Part shown: positions 57,434 through 64,000 of the stretch, piece by piece
Numbering within the stretch: position 1 is the stretch's first letter
Layout: each line of letters begins with the position of its first letter
Assembly: GCA_020849655.1 (NCBI GenBank)
Contig: JADLFU010000232.1
Coordinates: 20,223-84,222, forward strand
DNA length: 64,000 bases
Reading direction: 5' to 3'
Source: Polyangiaceae bacterium
GTDB lineage: Bacteria; Myxococcota_A; Polyangia; Polyangiales; Polyangiaceae
Made by a program: the position numbers and the translations under genes
The notes under the pieces: model-generated
Seen by the model: the letters and a program-made list of their open reading frames with translations, nothing else
Told to the model about the DNA's origin: nothing
Databases searched by the model: none

Positions 57434-59470
57434 ATGGCTGCCCCGATCGATCCTGCCCTCGACCTCGCCGCGGAGATCCAGCGCCTGAAGAAGGAGCGGA
57501 ACGCGGTCGTGCTCGCGCACTACTACCAGGACGACGAGATCCAGGACGTCGCCGATTTCCTCGGTGACTCGCTGCAGCTCGCGCAGGCCGCGAAGGGCAC
57601 GAAGGCGGACGTCATCTGCTTCGCGGGCGTGCACTTCATGGCCGAGACCGCGAAGATCCTGAACCCCGATCGCGTCGTCGTCGTGCCCGATCTCGAGGCC
57701 GGCTGCTCGCTCGCCGACGGCTGCCCCGTCGACCGCTTCAAGCGCTGGCGCGCGCGCCACCCGGGCGCGGTCGCGATCAGCTACATCAACTGCTCGGCGG
57801 CGGTGAAGGCCGAGAGCGACTACATCTGCACGTCGTCGAACGCCGAGAAGATCGTCCGATCGATCCCGGAGGACCGCACGATCCTGTTCGCGCCCGACCG
57901 CAACCTCGGCCGGTACCTCGAGCGCGTGACGGGGCGCCCGATGATCCACTGGCAGGGGAGCTGCATCGTGCACGAGACGTTCAGCGAGCGGAAGCTGACG
58001 GCGCTCACCGAGCGCCACCCCGACGCCGAGATCGTCGCGCACCCGGAGTGTGAGGAGGCCGTGCTGCGGCTCGCGGCGTTCGTCGGCTCGACCACCAACC
58101 TGCTGAAATACGTGGTCGGCTCGCCGAAGCAGGCGTTCATCGTCGCGACCGAGCCCGGCATCCTGCACCAGATGAAGAAGGGCGCGCCCGACAAGACGCT
58201 CATCGCCGCGCCGCCGCTCAACGAGACGTGCGCGTGCAACGAGTGCCCTCACATGAAGCGCAACTCGCTCGAGAAGGTCTACCTCTCGCTGCGCGATCTG
58301 TCGCCGCGGCTCGAGCTGCCCGAGGGGCTGCGCGAGCGCGCGCGCGTGCCGATCGATCGCATGCTCGCGCTGTCGTTAGCCGAGCGCGCGCGCGCCGAGC
58401 GCGACCGAGAGCGCGACGCCGATCGCGATGACGAGCCACCGCAGCGTGCGCGGCGCCACCCTGCGCGCGCCGGCCGCGCCGAGGAACCCTCCCAGCGTCG
58501 CCGACGCGCCCATCGCGATCGCGAGCGTCGGATCGACCTTGCCCGACACGATGAAGGACGCGGTCGCGACGCCGTTGATGGCCGCGCCGAGCACGCTCTT
58601 CACCGCGTTCTTCTGGTGCAGATCGCCGAGGTCGAGCAGCGAGAAGCCCGCGAGCATCAGGATGCCCATCCCCGCGCCGAAGTAGCCGCCGTACACGGCG
58701 ATCGCGAGCTGCACCGCGACGGCGAGCGCGCGGTGGCGAGGGGTCGTCGGGGCGTCGCGCGCGACCTCGGGGCGGAGGTTCTGCCAGAGCAGGAGCGCCG
58801 TCGCGCCGAGCACGAGCAGCGGCACCAGCCGCGCGAACCACCGCTCGGGGGTCACGACGAGCAGCCACGCGCCGAGCAGCGCTCCGGCGGCGGACGGCAG
58901 CGCGAGGAGCGCGAGCCAGCGCCTGCTCGCGGACAGCTCACGGCGGTACGCGAGCGCCGACGCGAGCGACGCCGGCGTCATCGCGACGGAGTTGGTCGCG
59001 TTCGCGACGATCGGCGGCAGGCCCGCGGCCATCGCGGCGGGGAAGGCGAGCAGCGTCCCCCCGCCCGCGACGCTGTTGATTGCGCCCCCCGCGAACGACG
59101 CGAGCGACACGAGCCCCACGGCGAGCGGCGTCAAGGAGCGGGCTTCTTGATCCAGAGCTCGACGTTGCGATCGGTGGGATCGCCGCGGCGGTTGTCGCCG
59201 GGCAGCCAGCCGCTCGTGGCGTCGGTCACGCCGTGCCGCAGCCCGATCTCGGTGACCTTGTCTCCCTCGCTCGAGACGTCGACCACCGTCGCGCGGAGCA
59301 TCACCCAGCCGTTGTCCTGGTCCCAGATCTCGACGGTGCGGAACGCGTTCGGAAAATCGGCGATCGACGGCGTCATCACCTCCCAGTACCCGTGCCCCGC
59401 CGTCGGGACGCGCGGCGTGACCCGGCCGACGTGCGCGTGGCCGACCATGCTGAACAGCACGTTGTCGTAG
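57434..59470 (+). CDS. nadA: Quinolinate synthase; open frame continues past the conserved end
   Basis: The first 314 residues are a complete quinolinate synthase, which condenses iminoaspartate with dihydroxyacetone phosphate in NAD synthesis. Visible parts are '[19 protein letters not shown]', '[10 protein letters not shown]', '[15 protein letters not shown]', '[11 protein letters not shown]', '[20 protein letters not shown]', '[15 protein letters not shown]', 'HPECEEAV' and '[14 protein letters not shown]'. The three conserved Cys ligands of the 4Fe-4S cluster are included. NadA proteins end like 'IDRMLALS'; here the next codon is TTA (58376-58378), opposite the TAA of the TauE gene, not a stop. 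The frame then runs about 364 charged codons antisense to TauE and the phosphoesterase gene to 59470. I trust 57434-58375. Confidence 0.8.
   Translation: MAAPIDPALDLAAEIQRLKKERNAVVLAHYYQDDEIQDVADFLGDSLQLAQAAKGTKADVICFAGVHFMAETAKILNPDRVVVVPDLEAGCSLADGCPVDRFKRWRARHPGAVAISYINCSAAVKAESDYICTSSNAEKIVRSIPEDRTILFAPDRNLGRYLERVTGRPMIHWQGSCIVHETFSERKLTALTERHPDAEIVAHPECEEAVLRLAAFVGSTTNLLKYVVGSPKQAFIVATEPGILHQMKKGAPDKTLIAAPPLNETCACNECPHMKRNSLEKVYLSLRDLSPRLELPEGLRERARVPIDRMLALSLAERARAERDRERDADRDDEPPQRARRHPARAGRAEEPSQRRRRAHRDRERRIDLARHDEGRGRDAVDGRAEHALHRVLLVQIAEVEQREAREHQDAHPRAEVAAVHGDRELHRDGERAVARGRRGVARDLGAEVLPEQERRRAEHEQRHQPREPPLGGHDEQPRAEQRSGGGRQREEREPAPARGQLTAVRERRRERRRRHRDGVGRVRDDRRQARGHRGGEGEQRPPARDAVDCAPRERRERHEPHGERRQGAGFLIQSSTLRSVGSPRRLSPGSQPLVASVTPCRSPISVTLSPSLETSTTVARSITQPLSWSQISTVRNAFGKSAIDGVITSQYPCPAVGTRGVTRPTCAWPTMLNSTLS
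58376..59134 (-). CDS. TauE/SafE (DUF81) membrane transporter
   Basis: A 252-residue member of the TauE/SafE anion-exporter family, with about eight membrane segments in two repeated halves: '[20 protein letters not shown]' with the typical Gly-rich first helix, '[17 protein letters not shown]'-like segments, and the second half beginning '[20 protein letters not shown]' followed by '[14 protein letters not shown]'. It may move sulfonates, sulfite or other organic anions across the inner membrane. It starts with a TTG that overlaps the phosphoesterase stop (TTGA), so it is co-translated with it. Its TAA stop lies opposite a TTA codon of nadA. Confidence 0.88.
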   Translation of the reverse strand: MTPLAVGLVSLASFAGGAINSVAGGGTLLAFPAAMAAGLPPIVANATNSVAMTPASLASALAYRRELSASRRWLALLALPSAAGALLGAWLLVVTPERWFARLVPLLVLGATALLLWQNLRPEVARDAPTTPRHRALAVAVQLAIAVYGGYFGAGMGILMLAGFSLLDLGDLHQKNAVKSVLGAAINGVATASFIVSGKVDPTLAIAMGASATLGGFLGAAGARRVAPRTLRWLVIAIGVALSVALGARALG

Positions 59471-60693
59471 CCGCCGAGGAACGTGAGCCACTCGTCCTTC
59501 GTCACCGCCTCGGGGCCCTTCTTCCCGAACGCGCCGCCGTCGGGTGTCAGCGAGTCGGCGGAGTGGTGCGAGGCGAGCACGACCCATTTCTTGTCGGCGC
59601 GGGCCTGATCGAGCACGGGCTTGATCACGCCGGTCACCGTGTCCTTCGTGAGGACGCCCTCCGAGCCGCCCTCCGAGTGGGTGGTGTCGAGCACGAAGAA
59701 CCGGATGGGCGTGCTCGGCACGTCGAACGTGTAGAACGCCTTGCCGCTGTCGACGTTCGCCTGGCTGAGGCCGTGGCCGTCCTTGTCGGCGAGCACCCGC
59801 GCGAGGCTGTCGGACGGCGCGAGCAGCGCGCGGCGAGGGTCGGGCTTCACGAAGTCGCCCGTGTCGACCACGCCGCCGCGCGACCAGTCGCGCGTGCCGA
59901 GCGCCGCTCTGTCGCCGAGCACCGTCGCCTTGCGCGAGTCGTCGACCTTGAAGTTGCCGATGACGAGCACGTCGTGGTTGCCGGTGACCCACTTCCACGG
60001 CATCGCGAGGCCCTCCGCGCGGAACGGATCCTTGCCGTCGTTGTCGGGGCCGGGCACGGGATCGTCGTCGTCCCCGGAGTCGCACTCGACGCGATCGCTG
60101 CCGCCGAGGATGGAGAGCACCCACTCGTACTCGTTGGACTGCGCGCTGTCGGCGTTGTCGCCGCCCATCAGCACGAAGTCGATCGGATCGGCCTTCGAGA
60201 GCGCGTTGATGGTGCGCACCGCGGCGTTCGTCATGCGGCAGATCTCCGCGTCGGACGGGCGGAGCGCCGCGTCGAGCGGATCGCCGCCGTCGGTCATCGA
60301 CGCGCGGTTCGGGGACTCGTCGTCGAGCAGCTGCAGATCGGACAGGTGCGCGAACCGCACGAGGCGCTTCGGCGCGGCGCCGGCGGCGGGCGGCGGGGAA
60401 CCGTCGAGCGTGCGCGGCACGTACGGGTCCCCGGGCGCGACGTCGGTCTCGGCCCACCCGTCCGCGTCGTAGGTCTTCCAGTTCTCGGTGAGCGCCGGGT
60501 TGGGCTGCGCCTTCATGTCGGCGCGCGCGTGGCGCGGCGTGCGCACGCCGTCGCGGGTCGTCTTCACCGACGCGAGCGCCGGCAGCTGCGCGACCGCCGG
60601 GGGGGTCGCGGGCGGCGAGCTGCCGCCCGAGTCATCACCGGAGGAGCAAGCGGACGCGAGCGCGAGCAGACCGAGCGAGACGCGGCGGAACAT
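59131..60693 (-). CDS. Lipoprotein metallophosphoesterase
   Basis: A 520-residue secreted lipoprotein ('[16 protein letters not shown]', Cys16) with a calcineurin-like phosphoesterase domain. Metal motifs are '[15 protein letters not shown]' (D-x-Q in place of the usual D-x-H, as in the relatives annotated with the DLQ motif), '[14 protein letters not shown]' (GD), 'WVTGNHDVL' (GNHD), '[10 protein letters not shown]' (H) and '[11 protein letters not shown]' (GHxH). It should act on phosphomono- or diesters outside the cytoplasm. A TATGGT hexamer is 6 bases before the ATG. The first about 130 bases overlap the end of the integrase frame that reads through the tRNA. TauE follows by TTGA overlap. 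Confidence 0.9.
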   Translation of the reverse strand: MFRRVSLGLLALASACSSGDDSGGSSPPATPPAVAQLPALASVKTTRDGVRTPRHARADMKAQPNPALTENWKTYDADGWAETDVAPGDPYVPRTLDGSPPPAAGAAPKRLVRFAHLSDLQLLDDESPNRASMTDGGDPLDAALRPSDAEICRMTNAAVRTINALSKADPIDFVLMGGDNADSAQSNEYEWVLSILGGSDRVECDSGDDDDPVPGPDNDGKDPFRAEGLAMPWKWVTGNHDVLVIGNFKVDDSRKATVLGDRAALGTRDWSRGGVVDTGDFVKPDPRRALLAPSDSLARVLADKDGHGLSQANVDSGKAFYTFDVPSTPIRFFVLDTTHSEGGSEGVLTKDTVTGVIKPVLDQARADKKWVVLASHHSADSLTPDGGAFGKKGPEAVTKDEWLTFLGGYDNVLFSMVGHAHVGRVTPRVPTAGHGYWEVMTPSIADFPNAFRTVEIWDQDNGWVMLRATVVDVSSEGDKVTEIGLRHGVTDATSGWLPGDNRRGDPTDRNVELWIKKPAP

Positions 60694-62216
60694 CGCGGGA
60701 CCATACCACCCGGCGTGGTAGCGTCCCGGCGATTCGCGGGCCCGCGTCGCGCGGGCGGCGCGGCGCGCACGAGTGGCGAAAAGGCAGACGCGCCGGGTTT
60801 AGGTTCCGGTGCCGAAAGGCGTGCGGGTTCGAGTCCCGCCTCGTGCACAGGCCTGTTTTCTTTGGCAAATTCAGGGGTTCCCGCCCGCGGCGGCTCGGCC
60901 GGTCCGCGTCGTCCTGCCGATTCCGCTGCCGATTCGACGGCGCCCGGAGGGTCGGGAGGGGAGGGCAGGTCGGGGAGGGCCTCGTCGAGCGGCGCGAGCG
61001 TGCCGAGGTCGAGCTCCTCGAACGTCCGGGCGACGCGCCGGTAGCGGTTGATCATGTCCGAGGTGTCGTGCCCGGTGCGCGCCATGACCCAGCCCTCCGT
61101 CTTGCCGTTCGCGAGGGCGACGGTCACGAAGACGCCGCGGAGATCGTGGGCGCGCAGCTTGCGGCGCATGGCGGTCGACTCGAACAGCTCTGGGCGGTCG
61201 ACCTTCGCGGTCCTGAGGTGGTCGCGGAGGTCGCGCGCGAAGTGCCCGCGGTCGAGGTTGCAGAACACGGGGTCGTTCGGCGTCGAGGGCACGTGCTGGG
61301 CCCACCGTGCGAGGGCGCGCGCGCAGTCCTTCCCGAGCGCCCACGAGCGCTCCTCGCCGGTCTTCGTGTCGACGACGCGCACGGCGCCGCGCACGAGGTC
61401 GACGTCTCGCCAGCGCAGCCCCGGGCGGTCGCGGCGTGGATCACCGAGCACCTCGCCGACTCGGCACCCTTCGCGCGCGAGGAAGCCGTAGACGAGACGG
61501 TTCACGAGCGGAACCTCGGTGGCCCCGAGGAGCTGGCGTTCTTCGCTCGGGTAGAGCGTCGCCTTGGCCTTGCGGTCGAGCCTCGGGAGGCGGACGCCTT
61601 CGAGCGGGCTTCGTGGGAGGACGCGGGCCGGGTAGACGGCGAGCTTGATCACGCGGAGCACGAGCTGGGCGACGTGGCGCCGGGTCGCGGGCGCGGCGGT
61701 CGACGGCACCGCGCGCATGATCGCCTCGAAGTGCTGCGCGGTGAATGCGACCAGCGGCAGATCGACGACGTGCGGGAAGACGTGCTTCTTGAGGCGCAAG
61801 AGGTCGTCGTCGGCGGTCCGCTTGGTGGCGACGAGATCGGGCCAGTCGCGGGCGAGCTCGCCCGACGTCCACCGCTCGGCGAAGGCGCGGAACGTCAGCA
61901 CGTCACCGGCGATCGGCTTGCCCTTCACCGTGACGTGGGCGGCGCCCGCGAGCCGGTCGACGAGCGCCGCGTAGGTGTCGATCTGGTCGTCGGTGACCCG
62001 CGAGGCGCCCTCCACGACGGACAGCACGGCGCCGCCCTTGCCCGTCTCGCGCAGTCGCGCGGCCCACCCCGCGAGCAACGAGGTGCGCGCGGCCGCTGCG
62101 CGCTCGTCGTGACAGGTCGGCAGGCGGAACGCGCGGCGCTTGCCCTCCTCGACCGTGATTCGAGCGTAGAACCGGTCGCCCTCTCGCTGGACGCTGCCGG
62201 TCGCACGGCGCCCCAC
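60564..62216 (-). CDS. Tyrosine site-specific integrase reading through its tRNA target
   Basis: A 550-codon frame with a complete phage-type tyrosine recombinase. Visible parts are a core-binding region ('DVLTFRAFAERWTSGELARD', 'FTAQHFEAIMRAV') and the catalytic domain with 'FLAREGCRVGEVLG' (Arg I), 'LRAHDLRGVFVTVAL' (His-x-x-Arg), 'MARTGHDTSDMINRYRRVAR' (His and nucleophile Tyr). The Tyr codon is near 61042. The natural C-terminus would be expected within about 60 residues, yet the frame continues through the whole tRNA-Leu antisense ('HEAGLEPARLSAPEPKPG') and 130 bases into the phosphoesterase gene before a stop. GTG start at 62216, one base after the upstream stop. Confidence 0.88.
   Translation of the reverse strand: MGRRATGSVQREGDRFYARITVEEGKRRAFRLPTCHDERAAAARTSLLAGWAARLRETGKGGAVLSVVEGASRVTDDQIDTYAALVDRLAGAAHVTVKGKPIAGDVLTFRAFAERWTSGELARDWPDLVATKRTADDDLLRLKKHVFPHVVDLPLVAFTAQHFEAIMRAVPSTAAPATRRHVAQLVLRVIKLAVYPARVLPRSPLEGVRLPRLDRKAKATLYPSEERQLLGATEVPLVNRLVYGFLAREGCRVGEVLGDPRRDRPGLRWRDVDLVRGAVRVVDTKTGEERSWALGKDCARALARWAQHVPSTPNDPVFCNLDRGHFARDLRDHLRTAKVDRPELFESTAMRRKLRAHDLRGVFVTVALANGKTEGWVMARTGHDTSDMINRYRRVARTFEELDLGTLAPLDEALPDLPSPPDPPGAVESAAESAGRRGPAEPPRAGTPEFAKENRPVHEAGLEPARLSAPEPKPGASAFSPLVRAAPPARRGPANRRDATTPGGMVPRCSAASRSVCSRSRPLAPPVMTRAAARRPRPPRRSRSCRRSRR
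60700..60705 (-). promoter_or_regulatory. -10-like hexamer TATGGT for the phosphoesterase gene
   Basis: TATGGT on the minus strand ends 6 bases before the ATG at 60693. It lies in the short gap between this gene and the tRNA-Leu. Confidence 0.5.
60767..60847 (+). tRNA. tRNA-Leu (TAG anticodon), element attachment site
   Basis: An 81-base cloverleaf. The acceptor GCACGAG (60767-60773) pairs with CTCGTGC (60840-60846) and the discriminator is A. The anticodon stem CCGGG/TCCGG encloses loop TTTAGGT, anticodon TAG reading CUA. The variable arm is short-stemmed (TGCCGAAAGGCGT) and the T arm has GGTTCGAGTCC. CCA is not encoded. The adjacent integrase gene, oriented toward it, marks the 3' half of the tRNA as the likely att site. 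Confidence 0.95.
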
Positions 62217-62217
62217 G

Positions 62218-62490
62218 CTACGCGCCCTCCGTCGTGGCCCGTGGCGGGCGCCTCTTGGCGTCCGGGCCGACGAAGGCGCCCGGGGTACGTTCGAGCACGG
62301 CGAGGCCGATCCTGAGGGCCGTACGGGTCAGCGCTTGCGGCTTCTGCCCGAGCGCCTCCCCGAGGGCCGCGATGCGCTCGTAGTCCTCGGTCGCGACGCG
62401 GAAGCTCATCATCCGGTCGAGGCCGTCCTCGGCGGGCGGGAAGCCCCTACGCTTCGGGGTCGTCGTCTTCGTCTTCGTCTTGGTCGCCAT
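62218..62490 (-). CDS. Small RHH-like DNA-binding protein of the element
   Basis: A 90-residue basic protein. The N-terminus is Lys/Thr-rich ('MATKTKTKTTTPKRRG'). Residues about 27-70 ('RMMSFRVATEDYERIAALGE', 'ALGQKPQALTRTALRIGLAV') follow the ribbon-helix-helix layout: one strand, then two helices. Such proteins act as repressors, antitoxins or excision factors. Its position directly before the integrase (stop TAG one base before the integrase GTG) suits a regulator or directionality factor of the integrase; no toxin partner is seen. The start overlaps the preceding gene by 44 bases. Confidence 0.72.
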   Translation of the reverse strand: MATKTKTKTTTPKRRGFPPAEDGLDRMMSFRVATEDYERIAALGEALGQKPQALTRTALRIGLAVLERTPGAFVGPDAKRRPPRATTEGA

Positions 62491-62713
62491 GCCTCATCAC
62501 CTCCCGGCGGATCTCGCCTGAAACGATACGAACGATCGTGCAGAACCGCGGCCAGCTCTGCGCGAGCGCCCACGCGCGGAACGCTCCCGGCGGGTCCTTC
62601 CGGGCCTTGATCGCCTTGAGCAGCTCGTCGGTGACCGGATCGGGGTCGGGCTCGGCGAGCGCCACCGCGACCGCCTCCTCGCCCCACAGGTAGTGCGCCG
62701 TGCGCATCGTCAT
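62447..62713 (-). CDS. Small acidic-tailed hypothetical protein of the element
   Basis: An 88-residue protein starting at the ATG at 62713, which overlaps the serine recombinase stop (ATGA). The middle reads 'DELLKAIKARKDPPGAFRAW', then 'ALAQSWPRFCTIVRIVSGEI'. The C-terminus is strongly acidic ('HGDQDEDEDDDPEA'), in contrast with the basic RHH-like protein encoded next, whose start lies inside its end. Acidic tails sometimes mimic DNA or neutralise a basic partner; that is speculation. The family is not recognised. Confidence 0.65.
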   Translation of the reverse strand: MTMRTAHYLWGEEAVAVALAEPDPDPVTDELLKAIKARKDPPGAFRAWALAQSWPRFCTIVRIVSGEIRREVMRHGDQDEDEDDDPEA

Positions 62714-63399
62714 CGGGCGAGCACCTTGCGGACCGTCTCGGGCGCCCACCTCCCGCCGCGCTTCGTCGTGCGACCCTCGCGGGTCAGCGCCTCGGCGATG
62801 GCCCGGAGGCTCGCGCCCGCCGCGCGCAGCTCCCGGATGCGCTCGACCGTCTCGCCCTCCTCGGCGACGTCCGCCACCGAGAGCCGCCCCTCGCCGTCCC
62901 GCGTCTCCGTGCGACGCCACCCGAGCGCCTCACCTCCAAGCTTGGCCCCCCCGGTGCGGAGGTGCGCGAGCGCGTCCCGCGTCCGCTCCCCCGTCGCCTC
63001 GCGCTCCCACTGCGCCACCGACGCGAGCACGTTCAGCACGAGCCGCCCCGCCGCGCTCCGCGTGTCGATGCTGTCCGACACCGAGAGCAGCGCGAACCGC
63101 GTCGCGAAGTACCGCTCGACCAGGTCGCCCAGATCCCGCACCGAGCGCGTCAGCCGGTCGAGCTTCACCACGAGCAGCCCGTCGGCCTCCCCCGCGTCCA
63201 GCATCGCCAGCGCCCGCGCCACGCCCGGACGCCCGAGCGTCTTCGCCGACACCCCCGCGTCCTCGATGACCGCCACGAGCTCCAGATCCATCGCCACCGC
63301 GTAGGCCGCCAGCTTCGCACGCTGCGCGTCCAGCGACACGCCCCCGTCCGCCTGCTGCTCGGTGCTCACCCGGATGTACCCCACAACGCGCGTCGCCAT
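62710..63399 (-). CDS. Serine recombinase (resolvase/invertase family)
   Basis: A 229-residue small serine recombinase. The catalytic serine is Ser12 in 'VVGYIRVSTEQQ'. Conserved residues follow: 'SLDAQRAKLAAYA', 'DAGVSAKTLGRPGVARALAM', 'LVVKLDRLTRSVRDLGDLVE', 'SIDTRSAAGRLVLNVLASVA', 'QWEREATGERTRDAL'. The C-terminus holds a helix-turn-helix like resolvases ('RAAGASLRAIAEALTREGRT'). The ATG at 63399 starts the family domain; an earlier ATG four codons upstream is possible. It overlaps the acidic protein gene by ATGA. It could resolve multimers, invert a segment or serve as a second recombinase beside the integrase. Confidence 0.9.
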   Translation of the reverse strand: MATRVVGYIRVSTEQQADGGVSLDAQRAKLAAYAVAMDLELVAVIEDAGVSAKTLGRPGVARALAMLDAGEADGLLVVKLDRLTRSVRDLGDLVERYFATRFALLSVSDSIDTRSAAGRLVLNVLASVAQWEREATGERTRDALAHLRTGGAKLGGEALGWRRTETRDGEGRLSVADVAEEGETVERIRELRAAGASLRAIAEALTREGRTTKRGGRWAPETVRKVLAR

Positions 63400-63422
63400 G
63401 ACCAGCAACATGGCCCAAGGAA

Positions 63423-63471
63423 TTGACGTCGTCAAGACACAATCTGTCAACGAGACGTCCGTTTCGTTGAC
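63423..63471. repeat. Cluster of GTCAA/TTGAC half-sites upstream of the serine recombinase
   Basis: Four half-sites lie in 49 bases: TTGAC at 63423-63427, GTCAA at 63431-63435, GTCAA at 63446-63450 and TTGAC at 63467-63471. The first pair is a perfect inverted repeat with a 3-base spacer. TCAACGA (63447-63453) and TCGTTGA (63464-63470) form a second perfect inverted repeat with a 10-base spacer. The stretch is AT-richer than its surroundings and sits 24 bases before the recombinase ATG, as expected for an operator or recombination (res) site. Confidence 0.55.
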
Positions 63472-63989
63472 GAGCGCCGCCGGGCCACGGCTCCCGCGAG
63501 GCGCGCGGCGGCAAGCCACGCCTCGAGGTCGGGGCGCTCCGTCTCGACGTGGAACCGGACAGGGCGCCCCTCGCGCGCGGCGGCCTCGAGGAGCCACGCC
63601 AGCGCCGCGTCAGGGGGGAGAGCCTCGAGAGGGAGCGTGACCGGCGCGGCGGCCCTCCAGCGCGCCCACGCGGCCCGCGTGCCCGCCTTGACCCGTGCCC
63701 ACCCCTCCGGCGTCCGCGGCCCCGTCGAGCACCCCCCGTGGTTCTTGCATCGCCCGTTCGCGAGCGCCTTCGCCACGCACGGGCGACCCGCCGACCGCGC
63801 CCACGCTCCGCACCGCGGAGAGGCCTCGGGGCGCGGGCGCGTCGCGTCCCGGTTCCGCCACCCCCGGACCCGCTCGCCGGTCGCCTCCTCGCGCTCCCTC
63901 CGCTCGGGAGACTCGAGGTAGCAGCTCGGGCACCGCGCCCCTCGGGGCAGGCTCGCGAGCAGCTCGACCGTCGCGGCCGCGTAGACCAC
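63447..63989 (-). CDS. HGG-motif Cys-rich protein of the element
   Basis: A 180-residue protein; the frame may begin beyond the window edge, since it is open to 64000 above the GTG at 63989. It has 'GARCPSCYLESPERRER' near the N-terminus, then 'SPRCGAWARSAGRPCVAKAL' and 'CKNHGGCSTGPRTPEGWARV', the Cys/His and HGGxSTGPxTxEG signature common in phage and plasmid genes next to terminases or recombinases. The Cys/His residues suggest a small zinc-binding fold. The C-terminal half is Ala/Arg-rich. Its stop codon lies inside the GTCAA repeat cluster. Function unknown. Confidence 0.7.
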   Translation of the reverse strand: MVYAAATVELLASLPRGARCPSCYLESPERREREEATGERVRGWRNRDATRPRPEASPRCGAWARSAGRPCVAKALANGRCKNHGGCSTGPRTPEGWARVKAGTRAAWARWRAAAPVTLPLEALPPDAALAWLLEAAAREGRPVRFHVETERPDLEAWLAAARLAGAVARRRSSTKRTSR

Positions 63990-64000
63990 CTCCCGTCCAC

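Larger units (their letters stand above)
60767..64000. mobile_element. Left end of an integrated element at tRNA-Leu (extends past the window)
   Basis: The pattern tRNA-Leu, tyrosine integrase facing the tRNA, small DNA-binding-type gene, serine recombinase and an HGG-motif gene typical of phage and plasmid DNA marks one end of a genomic island or prophage-like element. The genes form one compact minus-strand block with overlapping ends, unlike the neighbouring chromosomal genes in content. The distal att repeat, expected to copy part of the tRNA 3' end, must lie beyond 64000. Whether it carries phage structural genes cannot be seen. Confidence 0.7.

Noticed and set aside
54653..59470. Stop-codon reassignment as the reason for the missing stops
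   Set aside because: TAA, TAG and TGA are all used as normal stops elsewhere in the window (for example TAG at 10106 and 35340, TAA at 58376), and TTA is not a stop in any related code.
60848..60990. A second attachment-site copy directly beside the tRNA-Leu
   Set aside because: No repeat of the tRNA 3' end is visible within the window; the distal copy must lie beyond 64000.

Overview
The window is very GC-rich, almost gap-free DNA with short intergenic gaps, frequent ATGA/GTGA/TTGA gene overlaps, many lipoproteins, eukaryote-like Ser/Thr kinase-PP2C-FHA signalling, giant TPR proteins, an OmpA protein with thrombospondin type 3 repeats and a TonB-TonB receptor fusion. This combination points to a Myxococcota chromosome, most likely Polyangia (Sorangium/Labilithrix-like). 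That placement is inference from gene content, not from a marker gene.

Layout. 1-6861: partial methyltransferase, TatD, two unknowns, MoxR ATPase, a lipoprotein and a TonB-domain/TonB-receptor fusion. 6898-15550: CWC cysteine-rich protein, SPFH/zinc-ribbon protein, PdxJ, SDR, DUF4190, DUF2752, DUF4013, branched-chain aminotransferase, lipoprotein, SerA and a TPMT-like methyltransferase. 15577-19912 (minus): FHA, PP2C and kinase genes read as one signalling operon behind a secreted protein. 20579-29758 (minus): a 2,551-residue TPR protein and a primary-like sigma factor with a strong intrinsic terminator. 30108-38252: ABC exporter-like protein, OmpA/TSP3 protein, GGDEF cyclase, then a lipoprotein/HAD/MaoC operon and tRNA-Ser. 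38469-50897: two translationally coupled giant TPR paralogues, LysA, a TerB-like protein and a Gln/Pro-rich repeat membrane protein. 50884-60693: esterase, zinc-ribbon/Tudor protein, unknown, DUF2254, RpoH-like sigma, STN lipoprotein, NadA, TauE and a metallophosphoesterase. 60767-64000: tRNA-Leu followed by the left end of an integrated element (tyrosine integrase, RHH-like protein, unknown, serine recombinase, HGG-motif protein) that runs off the window.

How the genes work together. Housekeeping metabolism (amino acids: ilvE, serA, lysA; cofactors: pdxJ, nadA) is scattered among envelope and signalling genes. Most transcription units appear to start without a Shine-Dalgarno: a TANNNT-like hexamer sits 6-9 bases before about fifteen start codons, as expected for leaderless or near-leaderless mRNAs. 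Only a few genes (SPFH protein, both sigma factors, OmpA) have a clear SD leader.

The oddest structural theme is genes whose frame has no stop where the conserved protein should end. NadA and the RpoH-like sigma factor both read a TTA codon exactly opposite the TAA stop of their convergent neighbour and stay open for more than 1 kb of antisense. The DUF2752 gene stays open through two genes into pdxJ, and the CWC gene stays open under the SPFH gene. The integrase likewise reads through its tRNA-Leu target.
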